DNA of 64,000 nucleotides from JBQTGK01 sp052400665 (GTDB lineage Bacteria; Bacteroidota; Bacteroidia; Bacteroidales; Marinifilaceae). A program made the translations under genes and the position numbers. Below are positions 36,343 through 45,115 of this stretch, in pieces (the first letter of the stretch is position 1; each line of letters starts with the position of its first letter). The notes under the pieces were generated by a model. It ran no database searches. It was given only the letters and a program-made list of their open reading frames with translations, and was not told the origin of the DNA. The DNA is taken from assembly GCA_052400665.1 (NCBI GenBank), contig JBQTGK010000005.1; one strand, 5' to 3'.

Positions 36343-37170
36343 ATGGAAAATACTAAAAGATCAATACTTGTTGCATGGGATTTTTCAACAGTTGCAGAAT
36401 ATGCATTGGAGCATGCTTTAATTTTTGCAGAGAATGTTGATGCTGTTGTAACTCTTGCTCATATTGTTAAGAAAGAATCTCAAATGGAAGAGGCCAAGGC
36501 AAAAATGGCCGTTAAACTTCAGGAAATTGAGAAGGAGAGAAATGTTCTTTTGGAATCAGTCGTTCGGGAGGGAAGTATTTTTACATCGATAAACGATATT
36601 GCCAAAGAATTTAATGCAATGTTGGTTATTATGGGGACACATGGTATTAAAGGAATGCAGAAACTTACAGGAAGCTGGGCCTTAAAAGTAATTGTTGGTT
36701 CACGAGTTCCGTTTATAGTGGTGCAGGCTCCACCAATTAAGAAAAAATATTCTTCGGTGGTTTTACCAGTCGACTTTAAAAAAGAAAACAAAGAGAAATT
36801 AAGCTGGGCTGAGTTTTTAGGTAAGTTTTTTAAAGCAAAAATGCGTGTTATAACACCTAAAATGCCCGAAGGACAGATGTTACAGAGAACGAAGGCAAAT
36901 TTGGTATTTGCAAAAAAATATATGGAAAACAGGGGGATCGACTATGAAATTGATACTGCCGATGGAGGAAATGATTTTGCTATGGAAACAGTTGATTTTG
37001 CTAAGAAAATTGATGCTGACATCATACTGATTATGACCACTAAAAACATATCTTTCCAGGATTATATGTTAGGTGCACATGAGCAATTTGTAATTGCAAA
37101 TTCGGCTCATATTCCGGTGATGTGTGTAAATCCAAGAACAGATCTTTCCAAATACGGAAGTTTTTACTAG
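36343..37170 (+). CDS. Universal stress protein, tandem UspA domains
   Basis: This 275-residue cytoplasmic protein consists of two UspA-like alpha/beta domains (about 5-145 and 150-270). The first begins RSILVAWDFSTVAEYALEHAL and has VIMGTHGIKGMQKLTGSWALKVI, close to the ATP-binding G-x2-G-x9-G(S/T) pattern; the second, LILIMTTKN..., is degenerate. Tandem Usp proteins are common in Bacteroidota and respond to stress or growth arrest; partners are unknown. TAAATTTG at 36256-36263 is a candidate -7 box. It is followed by a terminator. Confidence 0.9.
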   Translation: MENTKRSILVAWDFSTVAEYALEHALIFAENVDAVVTLAHIVKKESQMEEAKAKMAVKLQEIEKERNVLLESVVREGSIFTSINDIAKEFNAMLVIMGTHGIKGMQKLTGSWALKVIVGSRVPFIVVQAPPIKKKYSSVVLPVDFKKENKEKLSWAEFLGKFFKAKMRVITPKMPEGQMLQRTKANLVFAKKYMENRGIDYEIDTADGGNDFAMETVDFAKKIDADIILIMTTKNISFQDYMLGAHEQFVIANSAHIPVMCVNPRTDLSKYGSFY

Positions 37171-37197
37171 ACCTTATTTTATTAATATCTATATTTG

Positions 37198-37225
37198 AAC
37201 AACGGCTAAAAACCGTTGTTTTTTT
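37198..37225 (+). terminator. Terminator after the universal stress gene
   Basis: AACAACGG (37198-37205) pairs with CCGTTGTT (37213-37220) around a 7-base loop, followed by a T run. The rdgB start is 28 bp downstream. Confidence 0.85.
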
Positions 37226-37253
37226 GTTTGATAAACTTGATAAAAAACTAAGT

Positions 37254-37835
37254 ATGAAACTAGTATTTGCAACGAATAACCAAAATAAACTTAAGGAACT
37301 TCAAAACTTATTAGGAGATGATATTGAATTATTAAGCTTGGCTGATATTAATTGTCAGGATGAGATTCCAGAAGATCATGATACTCTGGAAGAAAATGCA
37401 AGACAGAAAGCTGAATATATTCATACTAAGTACAAGCTAAATTGTTTTGCCGATGATACAGGTTTAGAGATTAAAGCTTTAAATAATGAACCTGGTGTTT
37501 ACTCGGCACGATATGCAGGCGAAGATAAAGATGCAAAAGCCAATATGAATAAGGTTTTAAAAAATCTGAAAGATGAATCGAATCGTAGTGCACAGTTTAG
37601 AACGGTAATTTCTTTAATACTAAATGGTAAAGAGTATCAGTTTGAAGGAATAGTTAAAGGTAATATTCTGGAAAGTGAGCGAGGAAAAGATGGGTTTGGT
37701 TATGATCCTATTTTTGAACCAGCCGGCTATTCCGTTTCATTTGCAGAAATGGAAATGGGAGAGAAAAATTTAATTAGCCATCGTGGACTGGCAGTTCAAA
37801 AATTAGTTAAATTTTTACTCGAACATAAATTTTAA
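37254..37835 (+). CDS. rdgB: Non-canonical purine NTP pyrophosphatase (RdgB/HAM1 family)
   Basis: The chosen ATG gives MKLVFATNNQNKLKEL, the normal family start; the longer frame would run back through the terminator. The 193-residue enzyme hydrolyses dITP, XTP and ITP to monophosphates, cleaning the nucleotide pool. Motifs are FATNNQNKLKE (substrate loop), FADDTGLEI, GVYSARYAGE, GFGYDPIF and the C-terminal SHRG. It is followed after 16 bp by porZ and then recO, forming a three-gene run. Confidence 0.94.
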   Translation: MKLVFATNNQNKLKELQNLLGDDIELLSLADINCQDEIPEDHDTLEENARQKAEYIHTKYKLNCFADDTGLEIKALNNEPGVYSARYAGEDKDAKANMNKVLKNLKDESNRSAQFRTVISLILNGKEYQFEGIVKGNILESERGKDGFGYDPIFEPAGYSVSFAEMEMGEKNLISHRGLAVQKLVKFLLEHKF

Positions 37836-37851
37836 TTATTTATAAATTCTT

Positions 37852-40122
37852 ATGCGACAGTTGTTAATAGCTTGTTTGTTGATTTTAAACTTCAATCATT
37901 TGTGGGCGCAGGAATTTTCGGCCTGGAGCGAGCATTTGCCCTATCGAAAAGCAAAGCAATTGCTTGCATCCGATGAAAATATTTATTGTTTAACGGAATC
38001 GGGTCTGTTTTATTACTCGTTGGTAGATAATGATATCGTATCCTTTTCCAAAACTAAAGGTTTGTCAGATACGGATATTTCCTGTATAGCCTGGGCTGCC
38101 AATACTGAGGTTTTGCTTGTGGGCTACCAAAATGGGAACTTGGATTTAATTTTTAAGGACGAGATTATTAATGTTTCTGATATTAAACGATATTCGGCAG
38201 TTGCAGAGAAAACTATAAATTCTATTTCGGTGTATGAGAATTGGGCTTATCTGGGAACTGATTTTGGAATTGTTGTTGTAAATCTGGATAAGAATGAAAT
38301 TGCAGACACCTATATTATTGGTGACAAGGGAAGTAAGGTAAAGGTTAATGATGTTGTGCTAAATGGTGAAATGATATGGGCTGCAAGTGATGAAGGAATA
38401 TATCAGGCAGAATTGAGCTCTACTAACCTGGCTGATTTTAACAACTGGAAGCGTGATATTTCTATTCCCAATTATGAAAGAGCATGCAGCGATTTGCAAT
38501 TTGTTGATAATAGCTTGTATGTATTGCGATCAGCTTCGTTATCTTCAAGTGAAATTTACAAGTATCAGAATAATAACTGGACTATTTTTATAACAAGTAC
38601 TACTATTATTAATACGTTAAGTGAGAGCGGTAATAAGTTGTGGTTGAGTAAGTCGGGATCTGTTGAAGTATATGATTCTAGTGGGCGTAATACATCTAAT
38701 ATAGAATTTGGTGCAGATGATGATTTTAGAGATGCTCTGGAAGTTAAAGGGAGAATATTTATTGCCGATTACGAAAAATCTCTACTGGAAATTCAGGGAA
38801 ATTCTTTTGTGAGCATAAAACCCGATGGACCCATGAGATCTGATATTAGCTCCATACATTCGATTGGAGATAAAACCTGGGCAGTTGCAGGGAATCACGA
38901 TAATCTATATAACAATTCAAATATTGATGCGGAATTATTTTTATACAAATCTAATAACTGGAATAATTTTACCAGTGAGAATCTTGCTGAACTAAGCGGA
39001 AAGAAGGACTTGCTTACGATTACCAACAATGCTTTAAATGAATCTCTAGTGTATGTTGGCTCTTGGGGAGATGGGCTTTTTGTGTTCGAAAATGACAAGC
39101 TGCAAACAATCTGGAATTCCGATAATTCGCCTTTACAAATAACAGGTATAATTTCTATGTCGTCCGATTTGGAGGGGAATTTATGGGTTTTAGATGCAAA
39201 TTCAAGCAAGCCTGTAAAAGTACTGACTTATGCTAAGGAATGGATTTCACTAAATTATAACGGTTTAAGTACTCAACTTGATATGCAAAAGATTCTTGCT
39301 TTATCCAATGGTGATAAGTGGGTTTTGAGAAAGCCGGGTAATTCACTTTATGCATTTAACGAAAATAATAGCATTGCCAATGGTGACGATGATGTAGTAA
39401 AGTCTTTCATGGTGAAGGGTGAAAATAACTCCGCCCTCAGTTCATATATCTACGATATGGCCGAAGATGAAGACGGTAGTTTATGGTTGGCAAGCTCTAG
39501 TGGAGTAGTAGTTTATGCCGATCCAGGGGCAATTTTTCGAAACGGCGATTTTTATGCTTATCGTCCTGTAATTACTATCGATGGATCTACTCAATACCTT
39601 TTGTCTACCGAAAATGTGCAATGCATAGCTATTAATGGAGCCAATCAAAAATGGTTTGGCACAGAGAGTTCCGGCGCTTTTTTAGTGTCAGAAAATGGAG
39701 AAGAGCAGCTTGCTTATTTTAATACATCTAATAGTCCATTGCCTTCCAATAAAATTGAAAAAATATCGGTAAATCCAGGAACCGGAGAGGTGTTTTTTGT
39801 GACCGATAAGGGCATGGTTTCCTACAAAGGAAAAGTTACCGAGGGGACTGATGATTTTAAAGAATTATATGTATATCCCAATCCCGTTAGAGAAAACTAC
39901 GATGGAGATATTACCGTGAGTGGATTAATTACGAATTCTATTGTAAAAATTACCGATGTTAGCGGTAATTTGGTTTGGGAAGGAGAATCGGAAGGTGGGC
40001 AATTTATTTGGGATGGAAAGAATTTTAATGGTTCGCGTGTTCATACAGGTGTTTATCTGATATTTTGCTCGAACTCTGATGGTTCAGAATCAAAAGTGAT
40101 TAAACTCTTGTTTATACATTAA
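37852..40122 (+). CDS. porZ: Type IX secretion system protein PorZ (beta-propeller)
   Basis: This 756-residue exported protein has a signal peptide (about 1-19, LNFNHLWA) and beta-propeller repeats through about residue 660, with two-component-regulator-propeller-like strands (LWLASSSGVVVY, KWFGTESSGAFLVS). It ends with a T9SS C-terminal-like domain, LYVYPNPVRENYDGDITV... The N-terminus WSEHLPYRKAKQLLASDENIYCLTESGLF resembles PorZ, the outer-surface component of the attachment complex that fixes T9SS cargo to anionic LPS. The PorZ-like C-terminal domain here is retained. It lies directly ahead of recO with a 2-bp gap. Confidence 0.85.
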   Translation: MRQLLIACLLILNFNHLWAQEFSAWSEHLPYRKAKQLLASDENIYCLTESGLFYYSLVDNDIVSFSKTKGLSDTDISCIAWAANTEVLLVGYQNGNLDLIFKDEIINVSDIKRYSAVAEKTINSISVYENWAYLGTDFGIVVVNLDKNEIADTYIIGDKGSKVKVNDVVLNGEMIWAASDEGIYQAELSSTNLADFNNWKRDISIPNYERACSDLQFVDNSLYVLRSASLSSSEIYKYQNNNWTIFITSTTIINTLSESGNKLWLSKSGSVEVYDSSGRNTSNIEFGADDDFRDALEVKGRIFIADYEKSLLEIQGNSFVSIKPDGPMRSDISSIHSIGDKTWAVAGNHDNLYNNSNIDAELFLYKSNNWNNFTSENLAELSGKKDLLTITNNALNESLVYVGSWGDGLFVFENDKLQTIWNSDNSPLQITGIISMSSDLEGNLWVLDANSSKPVKVLTYAKEWISLNYNGLSTQLDMQKILALSNGDKWVLRKPGNSLYAFNENNSIANGDDDVVKSFMVKGENNSALSSYIYDMAEDEDGSLWLASSSGVVVYADPGAIFRNGDFYAYRPVITIDGSTQYLLSTENVQCIAINGANQKWFGTESSGAFLVSENGEEQLAYFNTSNSPLPSNKIEKISVNPGTGEVFFVTDKGMVSYKGKVTEGTDDFKELYVYPNPVRENYDGDITVSGLITNSIVKITDVSGNLVWEGESEGGQFIWDGKNFNGSRVHTGVYLIFCSNSDGSESKVIKLLFIH

Positions 40123-40124
40123 TC

Positions 40125-40853
40125 ATGATTTATCAGACAAAAGGCATAGTTTTAAACAGGGTGCAGTATGGCGAAACCAGCTTAATTGTAAATGTTTATA
40201 CCGAGAAATTTGGTCGACAAGCCTATATTGTAAAAGGAGGCAGATCGAAAAAATCAGTCAGTAAAAGCAACCTGTTTCGTCCGTTTTTTCTCCTCGAAAT
40301 GGAAGTCTATCATCGCGAAGGAAAAAATATTCAGTCCTTAAAAGAGGTGCGTATCACCGAAGCTCTTAATAATCTTATTTTTGATGTTCGAAAAAGTAGT
40401 ATTGCTTTGTTTTTAACCGAAGTAGTTTCTAAGGTTTTACGTGAAGAAGAGGCCAATCCCGACTTGTTCCTATTTTTATACAATAGCATACGTTACCTTG
40501 ATTTATGTGAAGATTCGGTACAAAATTTTCATTTGTATTTTCTTACTAAGTTGACCCGTTTTTTAGGCTTTTATCCTCAAATGAATTGGTCGCCCGAACA
40601 AGCTTTTTTCGATATGGATAATGGCAGATTTGTGAGTGCAGCAAATTCTCATGCTCATTGTCTGAATAAGGCAGAGAGTCGTATGCTTATTTCTTTATTT
40701 AATACTTCAATTGATGAAATTAATAACCTAATAATGAATGCTAAAAATAGAGATGATATTTTAAGGGCTATTTTGAATTTTTATGCTTTGCAAAGTCAGG
40801 GTTTTACTTCTTTAAAGTCCTTGGCCGTTATTCGCGAGTTGTTCGATGATTAA
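40125..40853 (+). CDS. recO: DNA repair protein RecO
   Basis: This 242-residue protein begins with the OB-fold of RecO (MIYQTKGIVLNRVQYGETSLIVNVYTEKFGRQAYIVKGGRSKK, read in part), followed by a helical domain. RecO works with RecR and RecF to load RecA on gaps and anneals SSB-coated DNA. The zinc-finger cysteines seen in some RecO proteins are absent here: only scattered Cys remain (LCED, AHCLNK), which is common in Bacteroidota. It starts three bases after the porZ stop, indicating coupling. Confidence 0.93.
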   Translation: MIYQTKGIVLNRVQYGETSLIVNVYTEKFGRQAYIVKGGRSKKSVSKSNLFRPFFLLEMEVYHREGKNIQSLKEVRITEALNNLIFDVRKSSIALFLTEVVSKVLREEEANPDLFLFLYNSIRYLDLCEDSVQNFHLYFLTKLTRFLGFYPQMNWSPEQAFFDMDNGRFVSAANSHAHCLNKAESRMLISLFNTSIDEINNLIMNAKNRDDILRAILNFYALQSQGFTSLKSLAVIRELFDD

Positions 40854-40902
40854 GAAAGTTTTTGTTCTGCCTAATTTTCTTTACATAGTTTTAACTATTT
40901 CT

Positions 40903-40932
40903 TTTGATGGTAAACAGGAATTTGTATTTTTG
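40903..40932 (+). promoter_or_regulatory. Promoter of tRNA-Arg
   Basis: TTTG (40903-40906), 18 bp, TATTTTTG (40925-40932): a near-ideal Bacteroidota promoter, with the tRNA starting 11 bp after the -7 box. Confidence 0.75.
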
Positions 40933-40942
40933 CATGTCTTTT

Positions 40943-41014
40943 GGCCCCATAGTTCAAGGGATAGAACAAGTGTTTCCTAAACACTAGATACAGGTTCGAG
41001 TCCTGTTGGGGCTA
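40943..41014 (+). tRNA. tRNA-Arg (anticodon CCT)
   Basis: The sequence folds as a full cloverleaf: acceptor GGCCCCA with TGGGGCT (a G-U first pair), D-arm GTTC/GAAC, anticodon stem AGTGT/ACACT with loop TTCCTAA (anticodon CCT at 40976-40978), a 5-base variable loop, and T-arm ACAGG/CCTGT with loop TTCGAGT. The discriminator is A; CCA is not encoded. It reads AGG codons. Confidence 0.95.
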
Positions 41015-41019
41015 CTTAA

Positions 41020-41048
41020 TCTCTTATTAATATACTGATAATAAGAGA
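41020..41048 (+). terminator. Hairpin after tRNA-Arg
   Basis: TCTCTTATTA (41020-41029) and TAATAAGAGA (41039-41048) form a perfect 10-bp stem six bases after the tRNA. There is no strong T-tract, so it may be a weak terminator or 3' processing signal. Confidence 0.4.
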
Positions 41049-41216
41049 CTTAATCACTCTATTTTTGAATACATTCACAAACTGTCCCCATAATAAATCA
41101 TCTTTTTAAGTTTGTATTTACTTTTTTGGTTTATTTGTTTTTAGTGTTGTATGTAATTTATTTTCTTTATTAAATAAATATTTCTGTACCATCAAAAGCC
41201 GTATAGGTATAATCGC

Positions 41217-41234
41217 TATTTTTGTAATTACAAA
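41217..41234 (+). promoter_or_regulatory. MarR-gene -7 box overlapped by a 14-bp palindrome
   Basis: TATTTTTG (41217-41224) is a good -7 box. The perfect palindrome TTTGTAATTACAAA (41221-41234) overlaps it and lies 30 bp before the MarR start codon. MarR dimers bind such palindromes, so autorepression is likely. Confidence 0.55.
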
Positions 41235-41263
41235 CACAAGGGATTTGAAAGAAATTAAATAAA

Positions 41264-41773
41264 ATGGATTATAAAAATATCATTATTAAAATAAGGCGAA
41301 TTGTTCGTTCCATAAATTTAGAATCGAAGAAAATGCAAAAAAATTATGGGGTTAGTATTCCTCAAATTTTGTGTTTAGAGTATCTAAAGAATTCGCCTAA
41401 TTATCAGGCTACTCAAAAGTGTATTCGTGATCATTTAAATCTTAATTCGAGCACAGTTACGGGAATTATAAGCAGGCTTGAGAATAAAGGTATGTTGGCA
41501 CGATTACCTAAAATAGGTGATAGAAGAACGACCGTAATTGCATTAACATCATTGGGAGATAAGCTTTTGAATAATACGCCTGATTTATTGCAGAAGCGTT
41601 TGGATTTAAAACTTAAAAAGGTATCAGATAAAGATTTAAAAAAAATAGAAGATACTTTAGAAATGCTTGTTAATATGCTTGAAATTGAGGATTTGGAGGC
41701 TTCTCCCTTACTCACTGCAGAGGATGTTATTAAAGAGGAAATAAGTGCCGACGATAAAGCTACCGAAATGTAA
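41264..41773 (+). CDS. MarR-family transcriptional regulator
   Basis: This 169-residue protein has the MarR winged helix: an N-terminal helix (NIIIKIRRIVRSINLESKKM), the HTH (ATQKCIRDHLNLNSSTVTGIISRLENKGMLARL, about 54-86, read in part) and the wing containing GDRRTTVIALTSLGDKLL. The DRR motif is typical. The C-terminal tail is acidic. Its upstream palindrome suggests autoregulation. The next sequence downstream is the dead BCCT transporter, so it may once have controlled osmolyte uptake; BCCT genes often have MarR/GbsR-type regulators. That is inference. Confidence 0.9.
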   Translation: MDYKNIIIKIRRIVRSINLESKKMQKNYGVSIPQILCLEYLKNSPNYQATQKCIRDHLNLNSSTVTGIISRLENKGMLARLPKIGDRRTTVIALTSLGDKLLNNTPDLLQKRLDLKLKKVSDKDLKKIEDTLEMLVNMLEIEDLEASPLLTAEDVIKEEISADDKATEM

Positions 41774-42199
41774 TATTTCGTTCGGCGTCTAATTTTATAA
41801 ATTTGTCATGTATTTGGCAAATATTTTTTGCACTATTTTAACGAATTCCTGTATTTTATTTTTTTGTTACAGATAAATCTTTTGTGCAATAAAATAAGTT
41901 TGTGTGCGACTTGTTTTGAGCTGTGTTTTTAAAATATATCCTGTTGCATAGAGTTAAAATTCAATCTAGTTTTGTCGCTCTGAAACAATATTGAATTATT
42001 CATGCTTCATTCTTAGGTCACCCATTAGATAGTTATTATTGAATGCAATAAATTATTTAAATGCCGCAGATTTTCTGTCGAACTTTCAAATTATTATTTC
42101 TTTTTTACTAGTAATACCTTATTAACTCAGGAAAAAGTCTAAATCTTGGAGGAGCTCTTCGATTTAATTATCATGGCAGCTTATAATTACATTTACGAT
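41774..42199. other. Stretch without intact gene, possibly more BCCT decay
   Basis: This AT-rich region has stop codons in all frames and I could not find clear protein homology. It may hold unrecognisable 5' parts of the transporter pseudogene that follows. Confidence 0.4.
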
Positions 42200-42890
42200 A
42201 TTGCGCGAGGCAATTATTGTTTGCGGAGGCTTAATCTATCCACTTTTTTAAAAATCGTTTGTGTAAAATCTTGGGTATTCCCTTAGCAACTTTATGAAAC
42301 TAAGTTTTTCGGTCGAATCGTATAAAAAGATTAATGAAACCAAGTACTGGCAAATTCATGAACAATTTTTTATTGGGTTTGGTGGATTGCATGGTCGCCA
42401 TTTGTGGGTATTTTTATTGCTCGTATATTAAGAGGCAGAACCAGATGTGAATTTGTATTGGGTGTTCTTTTGGTGCATGCTTTGCTAACTTTTTTATGAA
42501 TTTCAGTTATCAGAGGAAGTGCTATTTATCTGGAGTTATTAGGTAATACACAAATTTCCGAAGTGGTGAATGCAAATATTGCAACACTTATCTATCATTT
42601 GTTAGAACAGTATTCGTTACCATTTATATCTTTTTTGTAACGGCTGTTTTGCTTGCATGTTTTTTTGTAACATCTTCCGCTAGTAGATTGATGGTTGTAG
42701 ATACGCTTACATCAGGAGGGAAGCTTGATGCTCCTGTTGGGCTAAAAGTATTTTGGGCTCCGATGGAAGGAATTATTACTATTGTATTGCTCATAGGAGG
42801 CGGTTTAACCGCCATACAAACCGCTACCATATAAAAGGCTTGCTTTTTGCAATTATTCTTTTGCAGTGATGTATCCTGATTTAATACAAA
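42200..42890 (+). pseudogene. Decayed BCCT-family (choline/betaine/carnitine) transporter
   Basis: Family segments appear in order but in different frames and with stops: NLGYSLSNFMKLSFSVES and KKINETKYWQIH, then FYWVWWIAWSPFVGIFIARI and RGRTRCEFVLGVLLV, then VNANIATLIYHLLEQYSLPFI, then VTAVLLACFFVTSSASRLMVVD, TLTSGGKLDAPVG, VFWAPMEGIITIVLLIGGG and LTAIQTATI, then GLLFAIILL after a stop. The WWIAWSPFVG and TSGG..DAPVG blocks are diagnostic of BCCT. At least four frameshifts or stops and loss of the first half of the protein show it is dead. The edges are approximate. Confidence 0.85.
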
Positions 42891-42983
42891 GAAAAATCCC
42901 GAACTTCGTTAAGTTCGGGATTTTCTCTAACCACTATTCACTAACCTAAATCTAATCTATGAAAAAACTTTTTTGTTTTTGTA
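42888..42983 (-). ncRNA. Candidate small RNA, about 95 nt
   Basis: On the minus strand a TATATTTG box (plus-strand 42989-42996) is followed by about 60 bases including CATAGATTAGATTTAGG and then a perfect 14-bp hairpin (42893-42906 with 42911-42924, arms with TCCCGAACTT) and a TTTTTCTTT tail. There is no reading frame of useful size. Promoter, short transcript and terminator make a free-standing sRNA likely. The core resembles a recurrent Bacteroidota intergenic RNA, perhaps the Flavo-1 family, from memory only. On the plus strand the hairpin tail is weaker (TTTTCTCT). Confidence 0.5.
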
Positions 42984-43315
42984 TGATACAAATATAAAGT
43001 AAACATGTGCTAAAAGGCTTAAATAAAAGTTAATGAAACTTAAAAGTGATTTTTTACATACAAGTGCTTTCCTAATAGCTGCATTGGTTCGTATATCAAA
43101 TTTAATTTATTAAGCATACATATTTTATAGATGAGGAAATTTTAGAAAAACATTAAAATATCATAATTATTAAATTATCCATGTCTATCTACCTAAATAT
43201 AACTTGAGTTAACTTTTTTAGTATTTTGTCGTAAGTAATGCTGGATAATACTGACTATTATTCATTGTTAAACATAGGTAAAATTCAACAGCAATAATAC
43301 GTGGGAATTGAGAAA
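42984..43315. other. Intergenic stretch before the sensor kinase
   Basis: Apart from the minus-strand -7 box of the candidate sRNA and the palindrome TTTGTAT-G-ATACAAA (42978-42992) overlapping it, the region is plain AT-rich sequence. No gene or confident plus-strand promoter was found. Confidence 0.45.
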
Positions 43316-45091
43316 ATGGAATATAATAAGATAACATTGTCGTTTTCAGCTAAAACTGAAGCTGCATTTAGGAAAAGATATTTCGAAGACTCTATTTTAC
43401 AAATTAGAATTGCCTTGTTTCTTGTGATGATGCTGTATGGAATTTTTGCATTTTTAGATTTGCTAATGTTCCCTACTTATTCTGATTATTTTTTTAAAAT
43501 TCGCTTTCTTATTGTTATTCCTTTTACAAGCCTTGTAATTCTCTCATCTTTTTCTAAAATTTTTATAAAAATATGGCAGGTGCTATTGCCTGTTAATTTT
43601 ATAGTGGGCGGATTAGGTATAATAACAATGACAATGTTCGAACCTGAAAATTATGCCTACTATTCGGGTATGATGCTTATCTTTTTTTCAGGTTATTTAT
43701 TTCTTCGAATCCGTTTTATTTACGCTACAATAGCTGGTTGGATTATATTATTAATTTATAATTTACTTGCTGTATTTTATGCCGAAGCTTCATCTACGGT
43801 TGTAATCAGTAATAATTTCTTTTTTATAAGCGCAAACCTTATTGGAATGTTTGCTGCTTACTATATGGAACTGCAAAGCCGACGAAATTTTTATCTAAAT
43901 CAAAAGTTAGATAAGGAAAAAGAATTTGTTGAAGACTTAAATGTGAATTTGGAACAAACGGTTCAGGAGCGTACAGCAGAATTAATAAAAGAAAAAAATA
44001 TTACTGAGGCCGTCAATGCTAACCTTACGGCTATTATTGAAGGTACCAGCGAAAGTATATGGGCTTTCGATAATAACTATCAAATACTTTATTTAAACGA
44101 TGTTTTTAGAGATGAGTTTTACGAGGCTTTTGGTGTTTTTCTAAAACCGGGGGTAAGTATAGTTAATTCAATTCCGGAAGGTATTCGCGATTTATGGAAA
44201 TCAAGATACGATAAGGTATTGAGTAATCAGCAGTATATGATTGATGATAAGGTAGATACTGGAAAAGGATCTGTCTATATACAGGTTACTTTTAATCCCA
44301 TAATTAAAAAAGGAAAAGTTGTGGGAGGTTCCTGTTTTGGTAGTGATATTACATATAGAAAACTTGCCGAAATAGAAATTCTAAAAGCAAAGGAGCGTGC
44401 CGAAGAGAGTGACAGGTTAAAATCGGCTTTTCTGGCAAATATGAGCCATGAAATTCGTACTCCAATGAATGGTATTTTAGGTTTTGCCGAATTGTTGAAA
44501 GATCCTGATCTTACTGGTGATAAACAAGTAGAATATATCGATATTATTGAGGAAAGCGGAGTTCGTATGCTAAACCTTATTAATGATATTGTTGATATAT
44601 CTAAAATAGAGGCTGGTTTAATAGAGGTTTTTAAGACAAATATAAATATAAATGAATCGATCGATTATATATATTCTTTTTTTAAGCCAGAGGCGGAAGC
44701 TAAAGATTTGGAGTTTATCCTTAATGTGCCAGAAAAATCAGACTTAATATTTATAAATACCGATAAAGAAAAATTATATGCCATTCTTACAAATTTGGTG
44801 AAGAATGCAATTAAATATACCAATAAGGGTTCAATAGAAATTGGCTTTATTAATAAAAGTAAAAATATAGAGTTTTATATAAAAGATACAGGTATTGGAA
44901 TTCCTGAAGAAAGACAAAAATCGGTATTCGATAGATTTATACAGGCAGATACTAGCAATAAAATAATGCAGGAAGGGGCAGGATTGGGATTAGCCATAAC
45001 AAAATCGTTTGTAGAGGTGTTGGATGGAGCAATTTGGTTGGAGAGCAAAGAGGGGGAGGGAACTACTTTTTATTTTAGCCTGCCAAATTAA
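43316..45091 (+). CDS. Membrane PAS sensor histidine kinase
   Basis: I start at the ATG for MEYNKITLSF; a GTG five codons earlier is possible. The 591-residue protein has six or so membrane helices (about 30-185, an MASE-like sensor), a coiled coil (195-235), a PAS domain (about 236-345), HisKA with H378 (FLANMSHEIRTPMNGILGF) and a complete HATPase domain (LVKNAIKYTNKG, DTGIGIPEE, GAGLGLAITKS). No receiver domain or nearby response regulator exists, so it is an orphan kinase. It is convergent with another orphan kinase. Confidence 0.92.
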   Translation: MEYNKITLSFSAKTEAAFRKRYFEDSILQIRIALFLVMMLYGIFAFLDLLMFPTYSDYFFKIRFLIVIPFTSLVILSSFSKIFIKIWQVLLPVNFIVGGLGIITMTMFEPENYAYYSGMMLIFFSGYLFLRIRFIYATIAGWIILLIYNLLAVFYAEASSTVVISNNFFFISANLIGMFAAYYMELQSRRNFYLNQKLDKEKEFVEDLNVNLEQTVQERTAELIKEKNITEAVNANLTAIIEGTSESIWAFDNNYQILYLNDVFRDEFYEAFGVFLKPGVSIVNSIPEGIRDLWKSRYDKVLSNQQYMIDDKVDTGKGSVYIQVTFNPIIKKGKVVGGSCFGSDITYRKLAEIEILKAKERAEESDRLKSAFLANMSHEIRTPMNGILGFAELLKDPDLTGDKQVEYIDIIEESGVRMLNLINDIVDISKIEAGLIEVFKTNININESIDYIYSFFKPEAEAKDLEFILNVPEKSDLIFINTDKEKLYAILTNLVKNAIKYTNKGSIEIGFINKSKNIEFYIKDTGIGIPEERQKSVFDRFIQADTSNKIMQEGAGLGLAITKSFVEVLDGAIWLESKEGEGTTFYFSLPN

Positions 45092-45115
45092 CTGAGCAAT
45101 AAGTTGTGTCTTATT

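Noticed and set aside
37122..37253. Longer N-terminus for RdgB
   Set aside because: It overlaps the end of the Usp gene and runs through its terminator; the family start MKLVFATNN is at 37254.
42649..42834. A 61-codon frame that could be listed as a small membrane protein
   Set aside because: It is the in-frame piece (SGGKLDAPVG, FWAPMEGIITIV) of the decayed BCCT transporter and has no start context of its own.
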